Below, piece after piece: positions 7,130 through 13,733 of a stretch of DNA of 15,421 bases. The first letter of the stretch is position 1. Each line of letters begins with the position of its first letter. The notes beneath the pieces are model-generated. The model searched no databases, had not been told where the DNA came from, and saw only the letters and a program-made list of their open reading frames with translations. Source of the stretch: Pseudomonadota bacterium (GTDB taxonomy: Bacteria > Verrucomicrobiota > Verrucomicrobiia > Chthoniobacterales > UBA6821); the NCBI GenBank assembly GCA_009928265.1, contig RFPR01000043.1, positions 1-15,421 on the forward strand, written 5' to 3'. A program made the position numbers and the translations under genes.

Positions 7130-7645
7130 TCAGGGCTTTTCCCAAGCCCTATCCTCGAGAACGGCCGCCGCTTGGAGTGCACGGCGTTTCTGACGCCAGT
7201 TCATAATGAGCAGGACGGCTCCGTAGGAAAGTAGGGAAAATGGGATTGCGAAAACAATCCCCCCCACCAGCAGGGGTAGCCCGATGTCGACGAAGTTATC
7301 CCATTGGAGAAGCTCAGAGATCTTGAAGTCATCCCTATTGAGTGGAGGCGCGAAATGGTGGGGATGACTCAGAAGCCAGAAACCGATCTGAAACTGGAAT
7401 CGGAGAATGAGGGGCCAGATCGGAATAAGGATGTCATGGAGCGACACGCCGATCACCGAGGCCACGACGCTGCAACGCGTTAGCAGTGAGACGCCCATGG
7501 CGCTCACCGTCTTGAGCCCGAAAATCGGTATGAATCCGAAGAAGACGCCGATCGCAGTGCCGCCCGCCACCGAGTGGGGTGCGTCCTTGGCATCCAGAAG
7601 TTCGTGGAACTTCCGGATATATTCCTGGATGTGGCGACGGATCAT
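7130..7645 (-). CDS. DUF2062 membrane protein
   Basis: 171 aa. After an amphipathic N-terminal helix (HIQEYIRKFHELLDAKDAPH) comes the DUF2062 signature GGTAIGVFFGFIPIFGLKT at 28-46, then hydrophobic segments at about 45-65, 68-92 and 120-147, and a basic C-terminus. The family is widespread in Gram-negative bacteria as a small inner-membrane protein of unknown function, sometimes fused to glycosyltransferases. The ATG at 7645 lies 17 bases downstream of the M29 peptidase stop, suggesting cotranscription; a longer frame to 7801 lies inside that gene and is rejected. Confidence 0.8.
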   Translation of the reverse strand: MIRRHIQEYIRKFHELLDAKDAPHSVAGGTAIGVFFGFIPIFGLKTVSAMGVSLLTRCSVVASVIGVSLHDILIPIWPLILRFQFQIGFWLLSHPHHFAPPLNRDDFKISELLQWDNFVDIGLPLLVGGIVFAIPFSLLSYGAVLLIMNWRQKRRALQAAAVLEDRAWEKP

Positions 7646-7662
7646 CGGACGATAGGCCGTAC

Positions 7663-8790
7663 TCAGCGACGCACGCGCTTCCCGAGGAGTTGATCGGGAT
7701 TCAGTGCCTGCAGCGAAGCCGGAATGAAGAGCCCATCCTTGCGGATGAGCTTGCCGTCGAACCAGACCTCTCCGCCGCCGTAGTCCTTGCGTTGGATACA
7801 CACCATGTCCCAGTGGATGGCGCTCTTGTTCCCGTTGCCGGCAACCTCGTAGGCCTGGCCGGGGGTAAAGTGGAAGGAGCCGGCGATCTTCTCGTCAAAG
7901 AGGATGTCGCGCATCGGGTGGAGAATGTGCGGATTGAAGCCCAGCGAGAACTCTCCGATGAAGCGTGCGCCGGCGTCGGTATCGAGGATCTCGTTGAGCG
8001 CCTTGGTGTTGTTGGCGGATGCCTTCACTACCTTTCCTTTGGAAAACTCAAGCCGCACGTTGTCAAAGGCGATCCCGCGGTTGAGTGTCGGGGCATTGAA
8101 GGAGACATAACCTTCCACTGAATCCTTCACCGGGCAGGAGAAGACCTCACCATCGGGGATGTTATGTTCACCCCCGCAGATGACCGACCCGATGCCCTTG
8201 ATACTGAAGCGCAGATCCGTGCCGGGGCCCGTGATCTCGACACGGTCGGTGCGATCCATGAGCGCCTTGAGCGCCTTCATGCCCGGGATCATCTTGGAAT
8301 AATCCAGCGTGCAGACGCGGAAGAAGAAATCGGCAAAAGCCTCGGAGCTCATCTGGGCCTGCTGCGCCATAGAGGCCGTGGGCCAGCGCAGGACAACCCA
8401 ACGGGTCTTGTTGATCCGGCAATCCAGCGCAGGGCGAAGCTTGGAGGAGAGGAGCGCCGACTTTTCCTGCGGGACATCGGCCATCTCGGCGATGTTGTGC
8501 GATCCGCGCACAGCGATGTAGGCCTGCATCTTCTTGAGACGAGCCAGATCGATCTCGGACATTGTGGCGGCCTGTGTGGCAGTGACTCCGAGGGCGAGTT
8601 CCCGGCTGACACGGTTGGAGTGCATCACGACGAAGGGCTCGGCCTTCGCAGCACGTGCGGCACGGATGAGCGCGATCACGAACTCCTCCGGCGTCTCAGA
8701 AACATCGATGAGGACACGCTCCCCCTTTTTCAGCTTCGTGGAGTGCTCGGTAAGGACACGAGCCAGGGAGTCATAGCGGGGATCAGACAT
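7663..8790 (-). CDS. M29-family metallo-aminopeptidase
   Basis: 375 aa, slightly short of the usual 400-410 for thermophilic-type aminopeptidases (AmpS/PepS/AmpT). The N-terminal half carries the Rossmann-like domain (GERVLIDVSETPEEFVIALIR). The metallopeptidase half shows GTDLRFSI, GEHNIPDGEVFSCPV (207-221), IGEFSLGFNP with Glu280, His307 and SAIHWDMV with His326 and Asp328, equivalent to the di-metal ligands of the family. A cytoplasmic peptide-trimming role is expected. The ATG at 8790 is preceded on the minus strand by CACCTCCTTCC, the complement of a ribosome-binding site rather than a site itself. Confidence 0.88.
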   Translation of the reverse strand: MSDPRYDSLARVLTEHSTKLKKGERVLIDVSETPEEFVIALIRAARAAKAEPFVVMHSNRVSRELALGVTATQAATMSEIDLARLKKMQAYIAVRGSHNIAEMADVPQEKSALLSSKLRPALDCRINKTRWVVLRWPTASMAQQAQMSSEAFADFFFRVCTLDYSKMIPGMKALKALMDRTDRVEITGPGTDLRFSIKGIGSVICGGEHNIPDGEVFSCPVKDSVEGYVSFNAPTLNRGIAFDNVRLEFSKGKVVKASANNTKALNEILDTDAGARFIGEFSLGFNPHILHPMRDILFDEKIAGSFHFTPGQAYEVAGNGNKSAIHWDMVCIQRKDYGGGEVWFDGKLIRKDGLFIPASLQALNPDQLLGKRVRR

Positions 8791-8805
8791 GGAAGGAGGT
8801 GTTTA

Positions 8806-8826
8806 GGCTGAAGACTAAAGGCTGAT
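8806..8826 (+). repeat. Three degenerate tandem heptamers
   Basis: GGCTGAA-GACTAAA-GGCTGAT run head to tail in the gap between the M29 peptidase and the GxxExxY cassette. The rest of the gap (8791-8894) shows nothing else recognisable. Confidence 0.4.
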
Positions 8827-8894
8827 GGGAGGAATCCGATTGCGCAAGATGATCCCTTGAGAAAACCGGTTTCTATCGTAGGGAAAAAGGATCG

Positions 8895-9300
8895 ATGAAC
8901 CACGAAAAGCACGAACGGCACGAAAAGATCCTCATGGCAGAGGAGTGCTATCGGATTCAGGGTGCCATCTACGATGTTTATCGGGAACTAGGATCCGGAT
9001 TTCTGGAAACTGTGTATCAAGAATGTCTGGAGCGTGAATTCGTTCTCAGCGTCATTCCCTTCGAAGCGCAGAAAGAGCTGCCCATTTACTTTCGGGGCGC
9101 AAGAATCAATCAGCATTTCCGGGCAGATTTCATCTGCTTTGACGGAATTATTATCGAAATCAAAGCGGTTCGGGAAATAGCCCCAGAACACAAAGCCCAA
9201 GTCTGTCTTGAACTACCTCAAGGCAACCGGCCTTCAAGTCGGCCTGCTTGTGAATTTCGGATCACACCCCAAGGTAACGATCCAACGCCTCGTGCGCTAA
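8895..9300 (+). pseudogene. GxxExxY protein (PD-(D/E)XK-like), frameshifted near the C-terminus
   Basis: The first frame starts at ATG 8895 and carries the diagnostic GFLETVY motif (GxxExxY) after IYDVYRELGS, then IPFEAQKELPIYFRG and a PD-(D/E)XK-like core RADFICFDGIIIEIKAV. Up to the codons at about 9203 it matches the family. After that the frame gives an unrelated tail and stops at 9308, while the +1 frame continues the family sequence (LNYLKATGLQVGLLVNFGS) to a TAA at 9298-9300. The shift coincides with a tandem copy of GTCT at 9201-9208; removing one copy restores an uninterrupted protein of about 133 aa. Codons 2-11 lie in the left inverted repeat and encode an Asn-His-Glu-Lys-His-Glu pattern; Met14 is an alternative start. 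Function of the family is not established. Confidence 0.82.
8898..8927 (+). repeat. Left arm of a 30-bp inverted repeat flanking the GxxExxY gene
   Basis: Begins AACCACGAAAAGCACGAACG and matches the reverse complement of 9334-9363 at 28 of 30 positions. The two mismatches are adjacent, at positions 11 and 12. It encodes the first residues of the GxxExxY frame. Confidence 0.85.
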
Positions 9301-9333
9301 AGAATTAAGGCCACTTTTGCGGCCCTTCTAAAC

Positions 9334-9363
9334 CTTTTCGTGCCGTTCGTGTCTTTCGTGGTT
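9334..9363 (-). repeat. Right arm of the 30-bp inverted repeat
   Basis: Begins AACCACGAAAGACACGAACG on the minus strand, 33 bases after the intact-frame stop of the GxxExxY gene. Its outer end supplies the last two bases of the TAA stop of the YHS-like gene (9362-9364). Confidence 0.85.
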
Positions 9364-9580
9364 ACTTACCCTGCTGTTTCGCGAGGTATTTCGCCGGATC
9401 CTTTTGGAACTTCGCGATGCAGGAGTCGCAACAGAAGGCGACCTTCTTACCCTGATAGTCAATGGAGACCGGAGGTCCCATCTCGCCGAGTTTTTCACCC
9501 GAAACAGGGCAGGTGGAAACATCCGCCATCAGGGCGGGAGCGATCATCAGAACGAGGGACACTAGAAAACGCTTCATCAT
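9362..9580 (-). CDS. Small exported YHS-like metal-binding protein
   Basis: 72 aa with an N-terminal signal peptide (MKRFLVSLVLMIAPALMA, cleavage near residue 19) and a mature YHS/TRASH-like domain: STCPVSGEKLG (Cys24), VSIDYQGKKVAFCCDSCIAKF (Cys50, Cys51, Cys54) and a terminal DPAKYLAK. Such domains bind copper or other soft metals and often occur beside metal-efflux genes; here the domain is exported. There are two adjacent Met codons at the start and either may be used. The stop codon touches the edge of the inverted-repeat cassette, yet the C-terminus appears complete. Confidence 0.78.
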   Translation of the reverse strand: MMKRFLVSLVLMIAPALMADVSTCPVSGEKLGEMGPPVSIDYQGKKVAFCCDSCIAKFQKDPAKYLAKQQGK

Positions 9581-9661
9581 TTGATTATTTAACCACGGAT
9601 CATGTTCAAAGCGAGGCAGGACTCGCGAATTTCCTGTGTACGCGATTCGTCGACGCTTTTC

Positions 9662-9675
9662 GTCGATTCATCGAC
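9662..9675. promoter_or_regulatory. Palindrome in the divergent intergenic region, possible operator
   Basis: GTCGAT-TC-ATCGAC is a perfect inverted repeat in the 136-base gap between the YHS-like gene and the divergent HPCxxC gene. A related GTCGAC lies 13 bases upstream. Operator function is a guess from position. No convincing -35/-10 pair was seen. Confidence 0.25.
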
Positions 9676-9716
9676 TTTGATTGGCAGGATTCCAAACTTT
9701 GATTAAAAATCCACCC

Positions 9717-10115
9717 ATGCAGATCAGCCACCGCATCATGACGATGATGATGGCCCTCGCGCTTTTCGTAGCGATTGGGGGGCCGCTTGCTGTTCTCCAG
9801 GGCGTGGCTTGGGCCACCATGATCCGGGATTATTCGCGCACAGGATCGGTGACCGCCGCCGTGGAGAAGACCTTCGACGGCAAGCATCCCTGCGCCATGT
9901 GCAAAAAGATTGCCGCGCAGCGCACGCATGAGGAGAAAGCTCCCGTTACGATGAAGGTCGACAAGAAGGCGGAATTCTTCATTGCCTCGGGAGCCGCAAT
10001 TGCCCCCCTCCCCGCTGTCCGTTCCTTTGCCTACCCACCGCATCCTTTGGTGAACGTCCCGGAGTATCTGTCCGCTCCGCCCGTTCCGGTGCCGATCAGC
10101 GCGCTTATTTCCTAG
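9717..10115 (+). CDS. Unknown membrane-anchored or exported protein with an HPCxxC motif
   Basis: 132 aa, not recognised as a named family. A hydrophobic N-terminal segment (about 8-32) could be a signal anchor. The middle holds DGKHPCAMCKKIA with Cys59 and Cys62, and the C-terminal third is Pro/Ala-rich without cysteines. The arrangement, short protein, one N-terminal membrane segment and one CxxC, resembles DUF2946-type proteins found near copper genes, but I cannot confirm membership. It is divergent from the exported YHS-like gene with a shared 136-base intergenic region, which suggests joint control in metal handling. The ATG at 9717 directly precedes the hydrophobic segment; the upstream ATG at 9681 is less likely. 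Confidence 0.6.
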   Translation: MQISHRIMTMMMALALFVAIGGPLAVLQGVAWATMIRDYSRTGSVTAAVEKTFDGKHPCAMCKKIAAQRTHEEKAPVTMKVDKKAEFFIASGAAIAPLPAVRSFAYPPHPLVNVPEYLSAPPVPVPISALIS

Positions 10116-10117
10116 CG

Positions 10118-10145
10118 CTCCTGAAGGAGTCCCGGTCATGACCGG
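10118..10145 (+). other. Two short palindromes after the HPCxxC gene, possible weak terminator
   Basis: CTCCT-GA-AGGAG (10118-10129) and the perfect CCGGTCATGACCGG (10132-10145) follow the stop codon directly. No T run follows, so intrinsic termination is doubtful. The rest of this gap up to 10245 shows only a CCGCAA/TTGCGG pairing around 10203-10223. Confidence 0.3.
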
Positions 10146-10245
10146 CCCCTTCCATCACTGATCACAAACTCTCGCCTGCCTGACGCGGGCGGGGAACCAC
10201 AGTCCGCAACAACCCATTTTGCGGCAGCGGTGCACCCAAGAACCC

Positions 10246-10917
10246 ATGTCCCATATCATTCATCGCCGCGAAAGCGGATTCACCCTGATCGAATTACTGG
10301 TGGTCATTTCCATCGTCGCCGTTTTAGCGGCCTTGGCTTTACCAGCTATCAGAAACGCCCAGGCCCAATCGCTGACCGTCAAATGCTCGAGCAACATGCA
10401 GCAACTTGGCAAAGCCACGCTCCTGTATGCCTCGGACAATGGAATGACACTTCCGGACAGCAGTCACGGGATCGATTCCTGGACCAACTCTCTTCAGCCT
10501 TATTCATCGGGAACACTGACGTTCAAGTGCCCGGCTGACGAGGCGAAGGGACGGGCACGAACCTTTGTGATCAATGACTACCTCACGGCAAAGCCCTGCA
10601 ATGCCGAATACCTCTCAGAGCTCAACCAATCACGCCTCGTCTGTGTCGATAAGCCCAGCCAGACGGTCTTCTTCATGGAGTTGTCGAAGGACTACGGGGC
10701 GAATAATCCGCCCGACCACCTCCACCTAGCACAATATTATCCAGAACAGATCCCTGTCTCGGATTTTGCGTCGCAGGTGGGTGTGGAACGTCACGTCGGG
10801 CAAAAGGCCAATTACCTCTTCGCCGATGCACACTGCGAATCCCTCTCATGGACGGAAGCGCAGGCACGCATAGCGGAACCCGGCAGTCGATTCATCACGG
10901 CCATACCAACCGAATAG
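10246..10917 (+). CDS. Pseudopilin-like protein with type IV prepilin N-terminus
   Basis: 223 aa. A short basic leader (MSHIIHRRESG) is followed by the prepilin peptidase site G11-F12 and the hydrophobic helix FTLIELLVVISIVAVLAALA, with Glu at mature position 5. The rest is the globular domain common in Verrucomicrobiota and Planctomycetes pseudopilin-like proteins: CSSNMQQLGKATLLYASDN, then a C-terminal RHVGQKANYLFADAH, a variant of the H-x9-DG motif with Ala for Gly and one extra spacer residue. Such proteins are processed by prepilin peptidase and inserted in the inner membrane; a role in secretion or surface assembly is inferred. The ATG at 10246 leaves a leader of normal length. The PEP-CTERM genes follow 48 bases downstream on the same strand. 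Confidence 0.88.
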   Translation: MSHIIHRRESGFTLIELLVVISIVAVLAALALPAIRNAQAQSLTVKCSSNMQQLGKATLLYASDNGMTLPDSSHGIDSWTNSLQPYSSGTLTFKCPADEAKGRARTFVINDYLTAKPCNAEYLSELNQSRLVCVDKPSQTVFFMELSKDYGANNPPDHLHLAQYYPEQIPVSDFASQVGVERHVGQKANYLFADAHCESLSWTEAQARIAEPGSRFITAIPTE

Positions 10918-10965
10918 GGGGATTCCAAGCCTTCCTAACCAACTTTACCAACCACTCATACTATT

Positions 10966-11763
10966 ATGAAAAAATCGAAACTCACCCTAGCACTTCAGGC
11001 AGCCCTCTTATTCGGGGCGCTCTCCACGGCCTCCGCCCATGTCAGCTACAACGGACGCGACTTCGGAAGCTATTCCGGATTCAACACCAACAAGGTCATT
11101 TCAAACCAGTATGTCACCAGCGACTACGGATGGGCTGATGCAACAGATACCGACCTTGGTGATAGCCACAAGACCCGCGCCTTCAAATTCAGTCTCTCGA
11201 GCAATGCCTGGGTTACCCTTCGTTTCGAGGGATTGGCTTACACCTCGGGCGCCACCTCCTACAGTGCCCTGGCGCTGCCCGCCTTCTCGCTCTACAGCGG
11301 GCTTGCAGCGGCGGGCACCCATGACGGTAGCCCCATCAGCATCGCCTGGAGGGATGCCACCTATGGAACAAATACAACGAAAGGAAGCCTCAATGCGCTA
11401 GGCGATTGGAAAATCGGATCAGACGCTGGCACCACATTCGCCGACCTCTCCTCGCTCACCTACATCGGGAATGCCGCGGATGGAACCTCAGCCAATTACG
11501 GAAATGCGGCCGGGATCAATGGCGACGGAAATGCAGACGGTGTAGTGACAGGATCCTTCTACCTGAGCGCCGGCGATTACTCCGTCTTCATCGGGGGAGC
11601 AAACTACTCAGGGGTGAACACGAATGCCACCTACGGGATCCAAGGCAGCTTCACCGCTGTGCCAGAACCATCGACCTGGGGCCTTCTTATCGTCGCGCTG
11701 GCTATGGGAGGCCTAGTGATCCGAGCAAAACAGCGGAAGGCAAATCCATCTACTCAACTTTAA
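10966..11763 (+). CDS. PEP-CTERM sorted surface or exported protein, paralog 1
   Basis: 265 aa. A signal peptide ends near TASA-H (residues 1-24) and a C-terminal sorting signal runs from VPEPSTWGLL (232) through a hydrophobic helix to the basic RAKQRK. Such proteins are recognised by exosortase and directed to the envelope or biofilm matrix. The mature part has no recognised enzyme motif; it is Gly/Ser/Thr/Asn-rich with GRDFG, WADATDTDLGDSHK, LNALGDWKIGSDAGT and GDYSVFIGGANYSG, all shared with the next gene. No clear ribosome-binding site precedes the ATG. Exosortase is not in the window. Confidence 0.88.
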   Translation: MKKSKLTLALQAALLFGALSTASAHVSYNGRDFGSYSGFNTNKVISNQYVTSDYGWADATDTDLGDSHKTRAFKFSLSSNAWVTLRFEGLAYTSGATSYSALALPAFSLYSGLAAAGTHDGSPISIAWRDATYGTNTTKGSLNALGDWKIGSDAGTTFADLSSLTYIGNAADGTSANYGNAAGINGDGNADGVVTGSFYLSAGDYSVFIGGANYSGVNTNATYGIQGSFTAVPEPSTWGLLIVALAMGGLVIRAKQRKANPSTQL

Positions 11764-11769
11764 GATCCC

Positions 11770-12612
11770 TTGAATTCCAAAATTTTATCCACTGTATTCG
11801 TGGCGGCCGCATCGTTTGCGGCCGCCACACCCCTCTCTGCCCATATTCTTTATACGGGGCGAGACTTCGGGATTTTGACCCCTGGAGGATCCACCAATTC
11901 AACGACGATCGCGCAGAACAAGGTTTCATCAAATTATGCATGGGCCGACGGCACGGATGCTAATTTCGGTGATAGCCACAAACTACTTCCTTTTCGATTC
12001 ACCCTCTTGTCGACGGGACTGGTCACCTTACAGATTCAGGGGACGAGTTTTAGATCGGGGGTACTGAATATCGCCGCCATGGCTAATCCCGGCTTTTCCA
12101 TCTTTAAGGGAATCGCACACCTTCCCCCGCTTGCTGAGGACCATGACACCAGCGGGATCAGCGTTGCCTATATGGACGAAACCTATGGTTCTGGGAACTG
12201 GGAGGGGTGCTTCAACGCCTTGGGTGACTGGAAAATGGGAAGCGATGATGGAACCCAATATTCAGACCTCACTACCTTCATCTATGCGGGGAATGCCGCC
12301 GATGGCACACCCACCAACTACGGCTCTGGCACGACCATCATCACCCGGTCAAACGGGACAACCCAGACGAACGATGCCATCCATGGTGATGGGCTGGCAG
12401 ACGGGGTTATCACCGGCACATTCGCCTTGAATGCCGGCGACTACACCATCCTGGTTGGGGGTGCCAATTACAGTGGAACCTCCACCGCTTCCTTCGGATT
12501 CAATGCCACCCTCTCCGTGATGGCGATCCCGGAACCCTCCATCTATGGCTTATTAGGAAGCGGCATTGCGGTTCTTCTGGTGGCCTATCGTCGGAGAATC
12601 TCAGTGAGGTAA
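11770..12612 (+). CDS. PEP-CTERM sorted surface or exported protein, paralog 2 (TTG start)
   Basis: 280 aa, paralogous to the preceding gene along its whole length: GRDFG, YAWADGTDANFGDSHK, LNALGDWKMGSDDGT, GNAADGT and GDYTILVGGANYSG recur in order. It has a signal peptide (cleavage near PLSA-H, residue 24) and a PEP-CTERM tail from IPEPSIYGLL to YRRR (254-275). It has a 13-residue insert around 186-200 and a short insert near 117-127 relative to paralog 1. The best start is a TTG at 11770, which gives a normal signal peptide; no ATG is available and no ribosome-binding site is visible. It lies in the same frame as paralog 1, separated only by TAA and two codons, so translation probably depends on reinitiation. 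Confidence 0.85.
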   Translation: MNSKILSTVFVAAASFAAATPLSAHILYTGRDFGILTPGGSTNSTTIAQNKVSSNYAWADGTDANFGDSHKLLPFRFTLLSTGLVTLQIQGTSFRSGVLNIAAMANPGFSIFKGIAHLPPLAEDHDTSGISVAYMDETYGSGNWEGCFNALGDWKMGSDDGTQYSDLTTFIYAGNAADGTPTNYGSGTTIITRSNGTTQTNDAIHGDGLADGVITGTFALNAGDYTILVGGANYSGTSTASFGFNATLSVMAIPEPSIYGLLGSGIAVLLVAYRRRISVR

Positions 12613-12657
12613 CCTGCTTTCCAGTTTCAGCGTCAGAATGCCAGTTTGTGTGAACAT

Positions 12658-12687
12658 GGGGGGCGTGCAAGCGCCCCCCGTTTTTTA
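12658..12687 (+). terminator. Strong intrinsic terminator after the PEP-CTERM genes
   Basis: GGGGGGCG (12658-12665), a 6-base loop, then CGCCCCCC (12672-12679) followed by GTTTTTTAT. It sits 46 bases after the stop codon. The T run is only on the plus side. The remaining bases up to the sigma factor stop at 12736 hold nothing else. Confidence 0.92.
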
Positions 12688-12735
12688 TGATCCGACAATA
12701 GGATTGGTAAGCCTTTTTATTATGGGGCGTTGAAA

Positions 12736-13311
12736 TCAGCCCTGCAGGTAGTGTGAGAGTTCCTTCTTCAGGATCTCCCGAGCGTGGCTGAGACGGCGTT
12801 CCACGGCTTTCACGGAACATCCCACAACCAAGGCGATCTCAGCGTGGGAAAGCCCCTCGTACTCGCTCAGGATCAACACCTCGCGCTGGTCGATCGGCAG
12901 GGTGGCGATTGCCGCCCTAACAGCGACTGCCCGCTCAGCAGATTCTGCCGAGGAGGCGGGATTATCGGGATCGCTTGGATCCGCAGCCGACTCCAGAGGG
13001 GCCTCGGGATGCCGCCCTTTCCAGCGGAGATGATTTTTTGCCAGATTCGCTGCAATGCCGAAGAGCCACGTGGAGAAGGGCCGCGCGACGTTTCGCGGAC
13101 GGAAACGGCGGCATGTCTGGTAGAGCCGGACAAACGTTTCCTGGGCCAAATCACCGGCCACGGCGGGATTCCCCGTCATCCGATAGAGCATGGCCGTCAC
13201 GCGGGGACTCCACTCATCCATGAGGGTGTTGAGAGCCGTGTCGTTTCCCGAGGCGAGCTGGCGCATCGCCTCCAACTCCACTGCTTCGCCGGTGCTTCCG
13301 GGGTGATCCAT
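12736..13311 (-). CDS. ECF-family RNA polymerase sigma factor (CnrH-like position)
   Basis: 191 aa with the two ECF domains. Region 2 spans about 25-97 with DLAQETFVRLYQ (54-65) and RPFSTWLFGIAANLAKNHLR for -10 recognition and melting. An acidic, Ser/Pro-rich linker (100-127) follows. Region 4 at 130-187 has LPIDQREVLILSEYEGLSHAEIA and the helix-turn-helix GCSVKAVERRLSHARE. It should direct RNA polymerase to its own regulon when released by the anti-sigma factor. Its ATG shares one base with the stop of the sensor gene (TGATG), so it is translationally coupled. It is the last gene after anti-sigma and sensor, the reverse of most ECF operons but the order of cnrYXH. Confidence 0.93.
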   Translation of the reverse strand: MDHPGSTGEAVELEAMRQLASGNDTALNTLMDEWSPRVTAMLYRMTGNPAVAGDLAQETFVRLYQTCRRFRPRNVARPFSTWLFGIAANLAKNHLRWKGRHPEAPLESAADPSDPDNPASSAESAERAVAVRAAIATLPIDQREVLILSEYEGLSHAEIALVVGCSVKAVERRLSHAREILKKELSHYLQG

Positions 13312-13733
13312 CAGCGGCGGCTACAGGAATCAATCACCAGCGGAAGAACCTTGAGCAGGTAGCCCCGGCGCTTATCGGGTGGCAACTGAGCGGCCACCGC
13401 GTAGAAATGCTCAAGCATGGCGATCCGGGTCTCCGTGCGGATGCGATCGGTCTCGGCAATAGCAGCCCTGATCTCCGGGGTAATGCTTCCTGAGCCAAGA
13501 GTGAGGGTATCAAGCCGTGCGTTGGCCTCGCACATGGCATCGCAGTAAGGACCACAACGACTTCCGTAGGAACGCTCCAGATCACGGAGTCTCTCCACAT
13601 CGGAAGTAGACAGCCCGTATTCCTGGCAAAGCCAGGAGGTGGGAGTGGAGGGAACGAGGCAACGCCTGGTGATCCAAAAAGACGCCACACCGGCAACCAA
13701 GATGACCGCCAAAGCGAGGATTCCTTTCCTCAT
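13311..13733 (-). CDS. Cys-rich periplasmic metal sensor, CnrX/Spy-like
   Basis: 140 aa. An N-terminal signal anchor (about 5-21) holds a periplasmic helical domain of heavy-metal-sensor type: SWLCQEYGLSTSDVERLRDLE, then RIAMLEHFYAVAAQLPPDKRR, the two helical hairpin segments of CnrX/ZraP-like proteins. Cysteines are at 25, 36, 60, 64, 68 and 137, with a C-x3-C-x3-C array on one helix face; the only histidine is His109. As I recall for Cupriavidus CnrX, ligands are His42, His46, Glu63, His119 and Met123. By manual alignment only His119 (here His109) and the Glu (here Glu53) appear kept, the second His is replaced by Cys36, the first His and the Met are lost. The start overlaps the anti-sigma stop by 4 bases. 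Metal identity is unknown. Confidence 0.75.
   Translation of the reverse strand: MRKGILALAVILVAGVASFWITRRCLVPSTPTSWLCQEYGLSTSDVERLRDLERSYGSRCGPYCDAMCEANARLDTLTLGSGSITPEIRAAIAETDRIRTETRIAMLEHFYAVAAQLPPDKRRGYLLKVLPLVIDSCSRR

Noticed and set aside
9328..9522. Minus-strand frame ending in a His-Glu-Arg-rich stretch
   Set aside because: It is the right inverted-repeat arm read through in the wrong frame of the YHS-like gene.
9591..9600. AACCACGGAT upstream of the YHS-like gene as another cassette remnant
   Set aside because: Only the first seven bases match the inverted-repeat arm; too short to distinguish from chance.
11764..11769. Programmed readthrough of the TAA joining the two PEP-CTERM genes as the main expression mode
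   Set aside because: Each gene has its own complete signal peptide and C-terminal sorting signal, so separate proteins are far more likely; readthrough is kept only as a testable alternative.
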